37,647 nucleotides of DNA from Altererythrobacter sp. (GCA_023260985.1 JALRKY010000042.1:1-37647); one strand, 5' to 3'; counted from the first letter of the stretch, positions 27,947-37,225 are shown. Notes: generated by a model not told the origin, from the letters alone. Numbers and translations: made by a program.

Positions 27947-29857
27947 TTATCCACATAACGAGGGGACTTGCTCTCCCGAGGACTGCCACGCGAAGCCGCC
28001 TGTTAAATAATTCGCCTGAAAGACAAAGTCTCCTCGAGAACGACGCCGGACCCCTTCTTCCAGACGTCTACTCGGCAACCCGGCATCTCGGGATGCAGCC
28101 TCAAGGATTGTCAAGATCTGCAGCCGATCAGGCCAAGTGCACAGCAGGCGCACATTGCCGAAGAGCCAGGACAGGACGTTACCCTGGTCATCGCTGAGGT
28201 CGAGTTCGGCCGCCCCTTCGTAATGGTCTATCCATGCGCTTTCGCCCGCCCGGGCTTCGCGATCGAACATCCGCGGAGACAGAGTTTCCGACAAGACGAT
28301 ACGCCCTCCGAGCAAATCTCCCAGCGGCCCGGGCGGCATTTCAGCGGGTATTGCAAATTCCACTGTCCTGCTGCCCGTACGCGGCCCAACTACGATTTGG
28401 CCATCAAAAGCTTCGAGTTTTTTAGCTAGACATTCGGGAACAATTGTTAGGCAAGGAATTACAACCAGCCGATATCCATCGAGGTCGGCCGTCGGGGGAA
28501 CTATATCGAGATTGTGCCCCAACTGCCTCAGCGCGGAATAGCAGTCGAATGTGGCCCAGAGTGCCGAATGGCCCTCGCCATGCGGCTGGATTTGGGTCAT
28601 CCACTCGGAGACGTATGAATAGACGATTGCCGTTTGCTTTGGAGTTGCGGTCTCTGGTTTGAACTGGCTGAGGATTTCAATCGCCTCGCGCACCTCGGCC
28701 AGTGCCGGCGCAGGACTGCCGTCGTGTCGGAGCAGCCCGGCGTGCATCTGCTCCTGCGCCTTGGGGAATTGCCGCCAGCGGAAGTAGCTCACCATCTCGG
28801 CGCCGTGGGCGAAGGCTTCCAAGGTCCAGAGCTTGACCATGCCGGGCAGCGGCGCGGGATTGTACCGAGCCCAGTTCACGGGTCCAGGTTGTTGCTCGAG
28901 CACCGACCAGCGGCCATCCTTCGCGCAGCCGCGATAGAGATCGTGATGGAAGGCGGCGATGTCGGGATGGCCCTGCCGCGCATAGGTCCGCTTTTCCTCC
29001 TCGGTGAACCGAAACATCTCGAGCAAGCCAAGCGGATAGCTATCCCAGCCGAGCACATCGAGATCTTCGCACAAATCGTGATGGTCGTAGCCGGTGTAGA
29101 AGCCCATGGCATTATGCGTGATGTCGCGACCCGGTGACAATTCGCGCAGAATCTCGACCTGCGCGCGATTGAACGTGACCACTTGGTCCGATGAAAAGCG
29201 CCGGAAGGCCAGCCAGTGGGCTGGGTTGGCCTCGGTCACTGTAAGGTTGGGTAACTCAACCTCCTCGAAGGAGCGATATTCCATGCTCCAGAAGACATTG
29301 CCCCACTCCTCGTTGAGCCTCGTGATGTCGCCGTAACGCCGGGCGAGCCAGGCCCTGAAGGCATCGCGTGCGGCAGGCGAAAAGCTCTGCACGGTGTCGT
29401 GGCAGCCATACTCATTGTCGGTTTGCCAGCTCACCACACCCGGATGCTCGCCGTACCGGGCACCAACTTCGCGGGTTATACGCGCAGCTTGTTCACGATA
29501 GCCCTCGTGGCTGAAACAGTAATGGCGCCGCGATCCGAACCCCCGTGGCTTGCCCTCGCGATCGATCGCGATCATGTCTGGCATGCGATCGACCAGCCAT
29601 TTAGGCGGCGTGGCCGTGGGCGTACCTAGGATGATGCCCAGACCCGCCTGATGGAGCGTGTCGACTGCACGGTCGAGCCAGCGCCAGTCGAACCGGCCCG
29701 GTTCGGGTTCGATCCGGCTCCAGGCGAACTCGCCGATACGCACGCGCGTAAGCCCGGTTTCGCGCATCAACCGAGCATCCTCATCCCAGCGCGCTTCAGG
29801 CCAATGCTCGGGATAATAGCAGACGCCGAGGCGCATCGCAGGATAGGATTGGATCAT
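27947..29857 (-). CDS. GH42 beta-galactosidase
   Basis: Hydrolyses terminal beta-galactosides; 636 residues from ATG 29857. The family opening GVCYYPEHWPE, WSRIEP and TPTATPPKWL are present. The acid/base is Glu149 in TDNEYG, the nucleophile Glu321 in SVLEQQPGPVNW. There is no signal peptide, so the enzyme should act in the cytoplasm on sugars brought in by the divergent symporter. The C-terminus is odd: after FVFQANY it runs into LTGGFAWQSS and stops, shorter than the beta-sheet end of most GH42 enzymes. An in-frame TTG at 29893 is a less likely start. Confidence 0.92.
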   Translation of the reverse strand: MIQSYPAMRLGVCYYPEHWPEARWDEDARLMRETGLTRVRIGEFAWSRIEPEPGRFDWRWLDRAVDTLHQAGLGIILGTPTATPPKWLVDRMPDMIAIDREGKPRGFGSRRHYCFSHEGYREQAARITREVGARYGEHPGVVSWQTDNEYGCHDTVQSFSPAARDAFRAWLARRYGDITRLNEEWGNVFWSMEYRSFEEVELPNLTVTEANPAHWLAFRRFSSDQVVTFNRAQVEILRELSPGRDITHNAMGFYTGYDHHDLCEDLDVLGWDSYPLGLLEMFRFTEEEKRTYARQGHPDIAAFHHDLYRGCAKDGRWSVLEQQPGPVNWARYNPAPLPGMVKLWTLEAFAHGAEMVSYFRWRQFPKAQEQMHAGLLRHDGSPAPALAEVREAIEILSQFKPETATPKQTAIVYSYVSEWMTQIQPHGEGHSALWATFDCYSALRQLGHNLDIVPPTADLDGYRLVVIPCLTIVPECLAKKLEAFDGQIVVGPRTGSRTVEFAIPAEMPPGPLGDLLGGRIVLSETLSPRMFDREARAGESAWIDHYEGAAELDLSDDQGNVLSWLFGNVRLLCTWPDRLQILTILEAASRDAGLPSRRLEEGVRRRSRGDFVFQANYLTGGFAWQSSGEQVPSLCG

Positions 29858-29894
29858 CTGCGTTCTCGTCCGCCAATCGCCTCGTAAGGTCAAT

Positions 29895-29927
29895 CGCCTT
29901 TATTGGTGAAGTGTCCAATTAGAGGCG
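29895..29927. promoter_or_regulatory. Imperfect inverted repeat in the divergent galactoside promoter region
   Basis: CGCCTTTATTGG (29895-29906) and CCAATTAGAGGCG (29915-29927) pair with one mismatch and one extra base around an 8-base spacer. The site lies between the divergent beta-galactosidase and symporter genes, a natural place for one operator to serve both. Role inferred from position. Confidence 0.4.
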
Positions 29928-29983
29928 CTATTCCTTTGGCAACTGACGGGCTAGGCAGTCGGCAAAAGGGGAAGAGGGTCTCA

Positions 29984-31486
29984 ATGTTCGGCGACACAGC
30001 GCAATTCGGTAACCTGCCACAAATCGCGGTTTTCATCGGTCTCACTGCATTGGTCGGACTGCTGACTTGGTGGAAGGTTCGCAGTGCGCGGCACGACGGT
30101 TCCGAACAGGACGTGTTCCTTGCAGGCAAAGGCCTGAGCTGGATCTTCGTCGCTGGCGCCATAACTCTCACGAACCTCTCGACCGACCAGCTCGTAGGAA
30201 TGAACGGCAACCAGATGCTGTTGCTCGCCTGGTGGGAGATCGCTGGCTTCATCGGCCTGATGACACTGGCCTTCGTTTTCGTGCCGCTTTATTATCGCTA
30301 TAACTGCACAACCGTCACAGAGCTGCTTGAGCGGCGCTATGATGGCCGGTCGATCCGAACACTAATTTCGGCAATCTTCATTGCAGGAAACCTGCTGATC
30401 TATCTCCCGGCGGCACTATATTCGGGAGGACTGTTCCTGCAGTCGCTATTCGGGGCACAGGTCCCGTTGATCGCCTTCTCGTTTGGGCTCGCGCTAATCG
30501 GGGCTGCTTATACGGTATTCGGCGGTTTGCGGGCCGTCGCGGTAATGGACACCTTTTCAGGCATCGGCATCCTCGCCCTCGCGCTGCTGATCGTGCTTCT
30601 CGCGCTGGCGGCAGTCGATTTCGATATCGTCACCGGTGTGCCCGCCGAACGGCTGAGCATGGTTGGCGCCGCAGACAGCCCAATCCCTTTCCACACGCTG
30701 TTCACTGGAATGGCGTTCATCCAGATCTTCTACTGGTCCACCAACCAGAACATCACGCAGAAAGCGATGGCTGCTCCGACGGTTAAGGAAGCGCGCAAGG
30801 GCGTGTTTGCCGCTGCAGCGGTGCGTATTCTCGTGGTTCCGCCCATCGTGGTGATCCCCGGGGTCGTAGCCTACAAGCTGTTCGGCGATGTCGGCGATGC
30901 GGCTTACGGGCGACTGGTAGCCGAAGTCCTGCCAAGCTGGCTCTCGGGCGCCTTCGCCGCAATGGTCGCAGCGGCGGTTATCACGACCTTCAGCGCAGTG
31001 TTAAACTCGACGGTGGCGCTTTATTCGGTCGATTTCCACGAGCAATTCGTGGGCGAGGTGAAGAACCACTGGAAACTGGCCGCTGTAATGAGCGTCTTAG
31101 CCACCGTGCTCGCCATCGTGATGGTCCCGGTCTTCATGAACGCGGAAAGCATCATCAACCTGCTCCAGCAATTGAACGGCCTGTCCTCGATGCCGATCCT
31201 CTCGGCCTTCATCGTCGGATTGCTGTTCCGCAATGTCGCGGCGCGCTCTGCGATCGCGGGCGTGGTCTGGGGCATCGGGCTCTATGCGGCCCACACATTT
31301 CTCGACTGGTTCTCCGCCGCAATTGGTCTGCATTACATCGACTTCATGGTCATCACACTCGTCACCTCGGTCCTTGCCGCGCTTGCCTTCAACCGCTTTG
31401 CGCTCGGCCGCAGGGCGGAGTGGATCGGCTTCGAACTGTTCCGCGGAGGCGCAGGACCTGCTGACAATGCCGGGGAAACCGCCTAA
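29984..31486 (+). CDS. Sodium:solute symporter (SSS family), probable galactoside or sugar uptake
   Basis: 500 residues with about 13-14 membrane helices. Sequence such as TNLSTDQLVGMNGNQM in the first helix region and NLLQQLNGLSSMPI late in the protein belongs to the SGLT-like branch of sodium-coupled symporters. The ATG at 29984 follows AGAGGG by about six bases; the frame upstream to 29903 crosses the promoter region and is rejected. The gene heads a run with alpha-galactosidase, galT and galK, so galactose or a galactoside is the likely cargo; this is inference from context. Confidence 0.88.
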   Translation: MFGDTAQFGNLPQIAVFIGLTALVGLLTWWKVRSARHDGSEQDVFLAGKGLSWIFVAGAITLTNLSTDQLVGMNGNQMLLLAWWEIAGFIGLMTLAFVFVPLYYRYNCTTVTELLERRYDGRSIRTLISAIFIAGNLLIYLPAALYSGGLFLQSLFGAQVPLIAFSFGLALIGAAYTVFGGLRAVAVMDTFSGIGILALALLIVLLALAAVDFDIVTGVPAERLSMVGAADSPIPFHTLFTGMAFIQIFYWSTNQNITQKAMAAPTVKEARKGVFAAAAVRILVVPPIVVIPGVVAYKLFGDVGDAAYGRLVAEVLPSWLSGAFAAMVAAAVITTFSAVLNSTVALYSVDFHEQFVGEVKNHWKLAAVMSVLATVLAIVMVPVFMNAESIINLLQQLNGLSSMPILSAFIVGLLFRNVAARSAIAGVVWGIGLYAAHTFLDWFSAAIGLHYIDFMVITLVTSVLAALAFNRFALGRRAEWIGFELFRGGAGPADNAGETA

Positions 31487-31528
31487 CGCGGCCGCGTGGC
31501 CGGAAAGCGCATTGGATAGAGCATTCGC

Positions 31529-33634
31529 ATGACGCCCGCCGACATCGTTGCCCTGCATTCCGGAATTGCCAGCCTCGTGCTGGAGACCGATAGGGAGCGG
31601 GTGCCGCTCTGGCGTCATCTCGGACTGTCGGTCGAGGCGCACGATATTCCATCGATTTACCAGACCCGCGGCACAGCTACCTTTTCGATGGATGCCGACC
31701 GTGCGCCCGACGTCTTTCCTCTTCCTGGTGACGGCTCCTTCTTGCGCCCCGCGCTGCTGGTCTGCGACAAAGAGGGGAAAATGCTGGACCTCACTCTGGA
31801 TTGCACCGGCGTTGACAGCGCGGACGACCGGCTGACATGCGATTTCTCGGACAGAAAGCACGGCCTTCAGGTCCGGGTCGATTACCGCACGATTTCGGGC
31901 GGGTTCCGTATCGAAACCTCGCTCCAAAACCGCGGTAGCGCGCCGCTTTCGGTCCAGCATTTTGCCAGCTGCAGTTTGCCCCTCCCCGCCCATTGCGAGC
32001 GCATCATATCCTGGCGCGGGCGTCACAATGCCGAATTCGTCGAATGCTTGGAGCCGATGCCGCAGCAAGGCTGGTCGCGCCAAAACAGGCGCGGTCTCAC
32101 CGGGCACGGCGGTCCTTGCGGCGCCTATGTGCTGGCGAAGGGGGCTGACTATCATTCCGGACTGGTTTTCGCAACGCAACTGGCGTGGGCGGGTGACGGC
32201 AGGATCACGATCGAGCGCGACGACGAGGGGTTCTGCACCTTGCAGGCCGAGGCTCTTTTCCAGCCCGGCGAAGTCATCCTCGAACAGGGCAGCTCATGCT
32301 CCGCCCCGCCCGTCTTGCTGGCGATCAGCGATGCCGGCCGAAACGGGGCGATGGCCGTCATGCATGCAATGGCGCGAGATATCGCCAGATGGCCAGGAGG
32401 CGAGATGACGCCGCGCCCGGTTCATCTCAACAGCTGGGAAGCTGTCTATTTTGCGCATGACGAAAAGCGGATCGGCGAACTTGCGAAGGCGGCTGCATCC
32501 ATTGGCGCAGAGCGTTTCGTGCTCGACGACGGCTGGTTCAGCGGGAGGGGCAACGACACCGCGGGGCTCGGAGACTGGATCCCCGACCCCGTGAAATACC
32601 CCGATGGCCTCGCCCCGATCGCCGCCAAGGTGCAGCGGCTCGGCATGCAATTCGGCCTCTGGGTCGAGCCCGAAATGGTCAATCCTGACAGCGACCTCTA
32701 CCGCGCGCACCCCGACTGGGCCCTGACCATCGATGGGCGCAATCCGCCTACCGCCCGTAACCAGCTCGTGCTCGACATGCGGCGCGAGGATGTCCGCGAT
32801 TACCTGCTCGGGCGACTGGATGCGATCCTGCGTTCAGCGCCGATTTCCTATCTCAAATGGGACCACAACCGCGACCACTCGCCCTCCGGAGGGGCAGAGC
32901 AGATACGCGGCAGCTACGCCTTGTTCGCAGCCTTGCGCAAGGCCCATCCCAAAGTCGAAATCGAAAGCTGTGCGGGCGGCGGCGGGCGGATCAATGCCGG
33001 CATTCTCGAATATGTCCACCGCTTCTGGACCAGCGACAACATAGACGCGCTCGCCCGTATCCCGATGCAGCGCGGATTCCTCGCTTTCATGCCGCCCGAA
33101 ATGATGGGAGCGCATGTCGGCGCGAGCCCGAGCCATGCCACTGGCCGCGTCCAGTCGCTCGATTTTCGCGCCGCCATCGCCTGCCAGGGGCACTTCGGCA
33201 TCGAAGTCGACCCTGCGGCCATGGAGCCGGCGGAACGCGAAAAGCTGGCGGGATGGGTGCGCTTCTACAAGGAATGGCGCCACCTCATCCATGGCGGCAA
33301 GGTGCTTCTGGGCGAGGCGAATGACGGGCTGGTATGGCAGGCGCAAGGGACCCAAGACGAGCTCCTGCTGTGGGTCATCCGTGCCGGTCACGCCGAGGAT
33401 CGCCGCGCGCAGCCGGTGCCGCTACCCTTCGCGAACGGGGGCAACTGGCAGGTCCGTATCGTGCGTAGCGCAGTATCGGGCGGCGTCCTCACGCCTCGCG
33501 CAACGCCCTTCTTCCATGACCTGCACAATAGGCCGCACGGCTTTGCCGGAAGCTGGCTCGCCAACTCGGGCCTGCCGGTGCCCGCCCTGCCCGCCGAAAG
33601 CGCGATCATCTTCCACCTGAAGGCCCAACGATGA
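31529..33634 (+). CDS. GH36 alpha-galactosidase
   Basis: Releases galactose from alpha-galactosides such as melibiose or raffinose-type sugars. The 701-residue protein matches the bacterial GH36 layout: an N-terminal beta-supersandwich, then the barrel with FVLDDGWFSGR, WVEPEMVNPDSDLYRAHPDW, nucleophile Asp445 in YLKWDHNR, ESCAGGGGRI and the acid/base Asp503 in FWTSDNIDA. No signal peptide is seen, so the enzyme is cytoplasmic. It follows the symporter after 42 bases and overlaps galT by ATGA. Confidence 0.95.
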   Translation: MTPADIVALHSGIASLVLETDRERVPLWRHLGLSVEAHDIPSIYQTRGTATFSMDADRAPDVFPLPGDGSFLRPALLVCDKEGKMLDLTLDCTGVDSADDRLTCDFSDRKHGLQVRVDYRTISGGFRIETSLQNRGSAPLSVQHFASCSLPLPAHCERIISWRGRHNAEFVECLEPMPQQGWSRQNRRGLTGHGGPCGAYVLAKGADYHSGLVFATQLAWAGDGRITIERDDEGFCTLQAEALFQPGEVILEQGSSCSAPPVLLAISDAGRNGAMAVMHAMARDIARWPGGEMTPRPVHLNSWEAVYFAHDEKRIGELAKAAASIGAERFVLDDGWFSGRGNDTAGLGDWIPDPVKYPDGLAPIAAKVQRLGMQFGLWVEPEMVNPDSDLYRAHPDWALTIDGRNPPTARNQLVLDMRREDVRDYLLGRLDAILRSAPISYLKWDHNRDHSPSGGAEQIRGSYALFAALRKAHPKVEIESCAGGGGRINAGILEYVHRFWTSDNIDALARIPMQRGFLAFMPPEMMGAHVGASPSHATGRVQSLDFRAAIACQGHFGIEVDPAAMEPAEREKLAGWVRFYKEWRHLIHGGKVLLGEANDGLVWQAQGTQDELLLWVIRAGHAEDRRAQPVPLPFANGGNWQVRIVRSAVSGGVLTPRATPFFHDLHNRPHGFAGSWLANSGLPVPALPAESAIIFHLKAQR

Positions 33635-34641
33635 CATCCGAACAACTCCCCCACCGCCGGCTCAACCGCCTTACGGGCGAATGGGTTCTGGTCAGTCCGC
33701 AGCGCATGAAGCGGCCGTGGCAGGGGGAGCGCAAAGCCGCGGCCGAAACCGACCGACCGAGCCACGATCCTACTTGCTATCTCTGCCCTGGAAACGAGCG
33801 CATGGGAGGCACCCATAACCCTGCCTATTCCGGCACGCATGCCTTCCCCAACGACTTTCCCGCCCTTCTCGCCGAGGAAGCAGGCGAGAGAACGGGCAGC
33901 TTGTTACGGCAGGAACCGGCGAGCGGGGAAGCGCGGGTAATCTGCTATTCCCCCGACCACTCCTCGACGCTAGCGCGCATGGACGATGCAGAGCGTCACG
34001 AAGTCATCGAGAGCTGGTGCGCCCAGTCGGCCGAACTCGGCAAGCGCTGGGCGCATGTCGAGATATTCGAAAACAAGGGCGCGATGATGGGAGCCTCGTC
34101 GCCCCACCCCCACGGGCAGGTCTGGGCGAGCGACTTCGTCCCCACCATCGTCGAACGCGAAGACAGGCACCAGCGCGAATATGTCGAGGAGGAGGGATCG
34201 ACCCTACTGGCAGATGTCCTCGCTGCCGAGATCGAGGCACGCGAGCGGGTGGTGGTCGAGAACGAACACTGGATCGCGATCGTTCCGCACTGGGCTGCCT
34301 GGCCGTTCGAGACGCTGGTGCTCCCGCGCAAGAAAATCGCGCGGCTGGAAGAATTGTCGGAGAGCGAGAAGTCATCCTTGACCGTCGTGCTTGGCAAACT
34401 CCTGCGCGCCTATGACGCACTATTCGACACCGACTTCCCCTATTCGATGGGCTGGCACGGCGCGCCGCACGCGCTGGGCGACGACAACGACCACTGGTGG
34501 CTTCATGTGCATTTCTATCCGCCACTGCTTCGCTCGGCGGAAATCCGCAAACACATGGTCGGCTTCGAATTGCTGGCCGAGATCCAGCGCGACCTTACGC
34601 CCGAGGCTGCTGCCGCCAGATTGAGGGGGCTTGTAGAATGA
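33631..34641 (+). CDS. galT: Galactose-1-phosphate uridylyltransferase
   Basis: Leloir pathway enzyme: exchanges UMP between UDP-glucose and galactose 1-phosphate. The 336-residue protein carries the zinc cysteines Cys49 and Cys52 (CYLC) and the active-site HPH at 159-161 in ASSPHPHGQVW, of which His161 takes up the UMP. GWHGAPHA and LHVHFYPP complete the fold. ATGA overlaps join it to the alpha-galactosidase and to galK. Confidence 0.96.
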   Translation: MTSEQLPHRRLNRLTGEWVLVSPQRMKRPWQGERKAAAETDRPSHDPTCYLCPGNERMGGTHNPAYSGTHAFPNDFPALLAEEAGERTGSLLRQEPASGEARVICYSPDHSSTLARMDDAERHEVIESWCAQSAELGKRWAHVEIFENKGAMMGASSPHPHGQVWASDFVPTIVEREDRHQREYVEEEGSTLLADVLAAEIEARERVVVENEHWIAIVPHWAAWPFETLVLPRKKIARLEELSESEKSSLTVVLGKLLRAYDALFDTDFPYSMGWHGAPHALGDDNDHWWLHVHFYPPLLRSAEIRKHMVGFELLAEIQRDLTPEAAAARLRGLVE

Positions 34642-35717
34642 ACAACGGCCTTGCCGAAAAAACGAAAGAACTTTTCGCGAAAGAATTTGGCGCTCAACCG
34701 GTAGCAGTTGCCTTTGCCCCAGGCCGCGCGAACCTTATCGGCGAACATGTCGACTATAACGACGGCCTCGTATTGCCTATGCCGATCGATGCCGGAACGG
34801 CGGTTGCATGGGCGCGCAGTGATGACGGCAGAATGCACGTCCACGCTGCCGATTTCGGCGAAAGCGACAGTTTCGAACCCGATGCACCGACAAAGCCCAG
34901 CGAGGTGAGCTGGCGTTCCTATGTGCGCGGAATGGCAGCGAAGTGGGAAGGCGAATTGCCTGCTCTCAAATTGCTCATCATGGGCGACCTGCCGCGTGGA
35001 AGCGGCCTTTCGTCTTCGGCATCGCTGTGCATCGCCTTGGGCCGTGCCTTCGCAGCTGCGACCGGAACTGACATCGACCCCACCAGCCTTGCCAGGCATG
35101 CGCAGCGAACCGAGCACGAGTACGCGGGCGTTGCCTGCGGCATCATGGACCAGATGGCTATTGCCGCGGGCAAGCCAGGCCACGCCATGCTGCTCGACTG
35201 CCGCGACCTCAGCTGCGAACATTTCACCATACCCGATGACTGGTCAGTACTGATCGTCGATTCCGGCGTAACGCGAGGGCTGGTGGACGGCGAATACAAC
35301 GCCCGGCGCCAGGAGTGCGAAGCAGCCGCGCGGGCACTCGGGGTCGACAGTCTGCGCGATGTCCGGATGGAGGACCTTGAGGACGCCTCCCTGCCCGAGC
35401 CCGAGGCTCGCCGGGCGGCCCATGTCGTGGGCGAAATCGCGCGCGTGCGGGAAGCCGCCAAAGCCCTGCAGACCGGGGACCTCGCTCGCTTTGGGGAGTT
35501 GCTGCAAGATGGCCATGCCTCGCTGAGGGACCTGTTCGAAGTGTCGCATCCCGTCGTCGACGAGTTGGTCGAGCGCTTGCAAAGCAAGGTGGGTTCAAAC
35601 GGGGGGGCGCGCATGACCGGGGCGGGCTTTGGCGGCTCGGTGGTGGTCGTTCTACCGGAAAGCCGCGCCGCCGAGATCGCCGGAGCAGGTAACGGCAAGG
35701 TTCTCCGGGTGATCTAA
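34638..35717 (+). CDS. galK: Galactokinase
   Basis: Phosphorylates alpha-galactose to galactose 1-phosphate; a GHMP kinase of 359 residues. The galactokinase signature GRANLIGEHVDYNDG spans residues 29-43, the ATP loop GSGLSSSASL 121-130, the catalytic base is probably Asp171 in GIMDQM, and GGARMTGAGFGGSVV closes the protein. ATG 34638 overlaps the galT stop; the open frame before it lies inside galT. The stop overlaps by four bases the stop of the epimerase gene on the other strand. galE is not present in the cluster. Confidence 0.96.
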   Translation: MNNGLAEKTKELFAKEFGAQPVAVAFAPGRANLIGEHVDYNDGLVLPMPIDAGTAVAWARSDDGRMHVHAADFGESDSFEPDAPTKPSEVSWRSYVRGMAAKWEGELPALKLLIMGDLPRGSGLSSSASLCIALGRAFAAATGTDIDPTSLARHAQRTEHEYAGVACGIMDQMAIAAGKPGHAMLLDCRDLSCEHFTIPDDWSVLIVDSGVTRGLVDGEYNARRQECEAAARALGVDSLRDVRMEDLEDASLPEPEARRAAHVVGEIARVREAAKALQTGDLARFGELLQDGHASLRDLFEVSHPVVDELVERLQSKVGSNGGARMTGAGFGGSVVVVLPESRAAEIAGAGNGKVLRVI

Positions 35718-36574
35718 AGGTCGAAAGCCTCGATCCGCATGGAGACTTTCCAGCTTGCGCCTGGACCAAGTACGCGCATTCCGCTGTCGTTACGCTCGCG
35801 ATTGAACGCATCGGTCATGTGGCTGACCGGCTCGACGCAGAAATAATCTTCATCGTGGGGGACGTAGACGGTCGTGTTTGGCAGGTCGTCGGATGGCAAG
35901 ATACGGGCGCCGATCCCCCGATCGGGCCATTGCACCACCATCGCACCCTCGCGCCCGGTGTAGACGGTATCGACCTTGTGAGTGGCGACGGGGTGGCCGG
36001 ACCACCAGTCGATGGCCTGCGGACGCTTATCGAGGTGCGTCGGGATGCATTTCTCGTCGGTCTGCCATTCTCCTGTGTGCAGCGCGCGGAAAAGCGTGTG
36101 CTCGTTGCGCGGGAAATACGGATGAAAGCCGAGGCCGACCGGCATCTCGTCTTCCGATAGATTGGTGATCCCGAGTTCCGCCGTGAAGCCATAGGAGAAA
36201 ACCGCATAGGAAAGACTGGAGGCGAACTTCCACGGCCATTCCGCCGCACTGCGATTGAGCGAAAGCTCAAGACTGCTCTCTCTCTTATCTATCACTTCCC
36301 AAGGGCTCAGCCAGCCGAACCCGTGCAAAACCGGGCATGACGGATCGGCAGGATGGTTCGGGGATAGCGCGACCTCACGACCGCCAAAACTGAAAGACGA
36401 CCCCGCAATCCGGTTGGAAAACGGAACCAGCGGGAAACAGGCCATTTCAAGCACCGAACCGCCGGTGCGCCGGTCAAGAATAGTCTGCCTTTTCCAGCTT
36501 GCCGCATCGACAGACCCACCGATCCGCGGATCGACGGATAATTCGAAATTTTCGCGAGCTAGTGTGATGGTCAA
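35714..36574 (-). CDS. Aldose 1-epimerase family protein (GalM-like)
   Basis: About 286 residues of the galactose mutarotase-like fold. Visible family features are RIGGSVDAASW, PFSNRIAGSSFSFGG, HGFGWLSPWEV, the histidine in GFHPYFPR and the C-terminal FCVEPVSHMTDAFN that holds the catalytic glutamate. It would interconvert galactose anomers for galK. The frame reaches back to an ATG at 36613, but that ATG lies in what looks like an IS terminus and overlaps a transposase stop. I therefore favour TTG 36574 (reading MTITLAREN), where family likeness begins. The true start and promoter are uncertain. Confidence 0.82.
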   Translation of the reverse strand: MTITLARENFELSVDPRIGGSVDAASWKRQTILDRRTGGSVLEMACFPLVPFSNRIAGSSFSFGGREVALSPNHPADPSCPVLHGFGWLSPWEVIDKRESSLELSLNRSAAEWPWKFASSLSYAVFSYGFTAELGITNLSEDEMPVGLGFHPYFPRNEHTLFRALHTGEWQTDEKCIPTHLDKRPQAIDWWSGHPVATHKVDTVYTGREGAMVVQWPDRGIGARILPSDDLPNTTVYVPHDEDYFCVEPVSHMTDAFNRERNDSGMRVLGPGASWKVSMRIEAFDL

Positions 36575-36600
36575 GTGCCGAGATCCCCATGGCCGATAGC

Positions 36601-36690
36601 TGACCTGCCCCATTAGGGTGGTCCACCGGTTAAGTTAGAGTTCCGGCGGTTGTGGTCGCCCTGCTGGGCGGCCTGGAGCGTCGCGTAAGG
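36601..36690 (-). mobile_element. Probable IS3-family 3'-end remnant
   Basis: Read on the minus strand, 36687-36613 encodes YATLQAAQQGDHNRRNSNL followed by TGGPP and a stop, like the tail of certain IS3-type transposases. It is followed by bases that read TGACCTGCCCCATTAGGGTG from position 36601, which look like an IS terminal repeat. The rest of the transposase is missing. The remnant sits directly at the 5' side of the epimerase gene. IS identity is from memory of such tails and needs a database check. Confidence 0.5.
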
Positions 36691-36871
36691 CAGGCTAGCA
36701 GGGCGAGGCAAGATCGTTTGTGGGGCTGGCACACATGATGATCCTTGTCGAGCTCAGATGTCTTAGAAGCCGAAAGTCTGGTTTAGGTATTGGCAATAGC
36801 AGACCTAGTCTCGGCCGATCGTCGACGCGTTGTCCGAAAGTTGCTTCCTAAATGCTTCCAGTTCAAACGAC
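36691..36871. other. Intergenic stretch without recognised gene
   Basis: Between the IS remnant and the rRNA terminator. I see no credible coding frame, RNA gene or clear repeat. It may hold more decayed IS sequence or the former promoter of the epimerase gene. Confidence 0.5.
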
Positions 36872-36898
36872 AAAAAGCCCCGCCGGAAGCGGCGAGGC
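36872..36898 (-). terminator. Intrinsic terminator of the rRNA operon
   Basis: On the minus strand a 9-bp stem GCCTCGCCG / CGGCGGGGC (one G-U pair) with loop CTTC is followed by five T. It starts 29 bases after the tRNA 3' end, so it closes the rRNA operon and shields the galactose cluster from read-through. Confidence 0.9.
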
Positions 36899-36927
36899 CA
36901 TTTTCCTGAATGATTTGAAGGGGATGG

Positions 36928-37004
<77 letters not shown>

Positions 37005-37110
37005 GCACCGTTCGAATCGACGTACGTAGAGACGCCAAAAAGGGCCGCCCTTGTGGGGTCAGCCCTTCGACTTGTGAATGGGTTTTCTCCGCGCACCCGC
37101 CGGCTACAAT

Positions 37111-37225
37111 GCCTGGCGACGACCTACTCTTCCAACGCTTAAGCGTTAGTACCATCGGCGCTACCTGGTTTCACGGCCGAGTTCGAGATGGGATCGGGTG
37201 GGTCACAGGCGCTATGGCCACCAAG
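37111..37225 (-). rRNA. rrf: 5S ribosomal RNA
   Basis: About 115 bases on the minus strand, beginning near CTTGGTGGCCATAGCG and ending GTCGTCGCCAGGC. The internal CCCATCTCGAACTCGG segment is the conserved 5S loop region and the two ends pair (TGGTGGC/GTCGCCA-like). Ends are estimates to within a few bases. It lies between 23S and the initiator tRNA. Confidence 0.93.
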
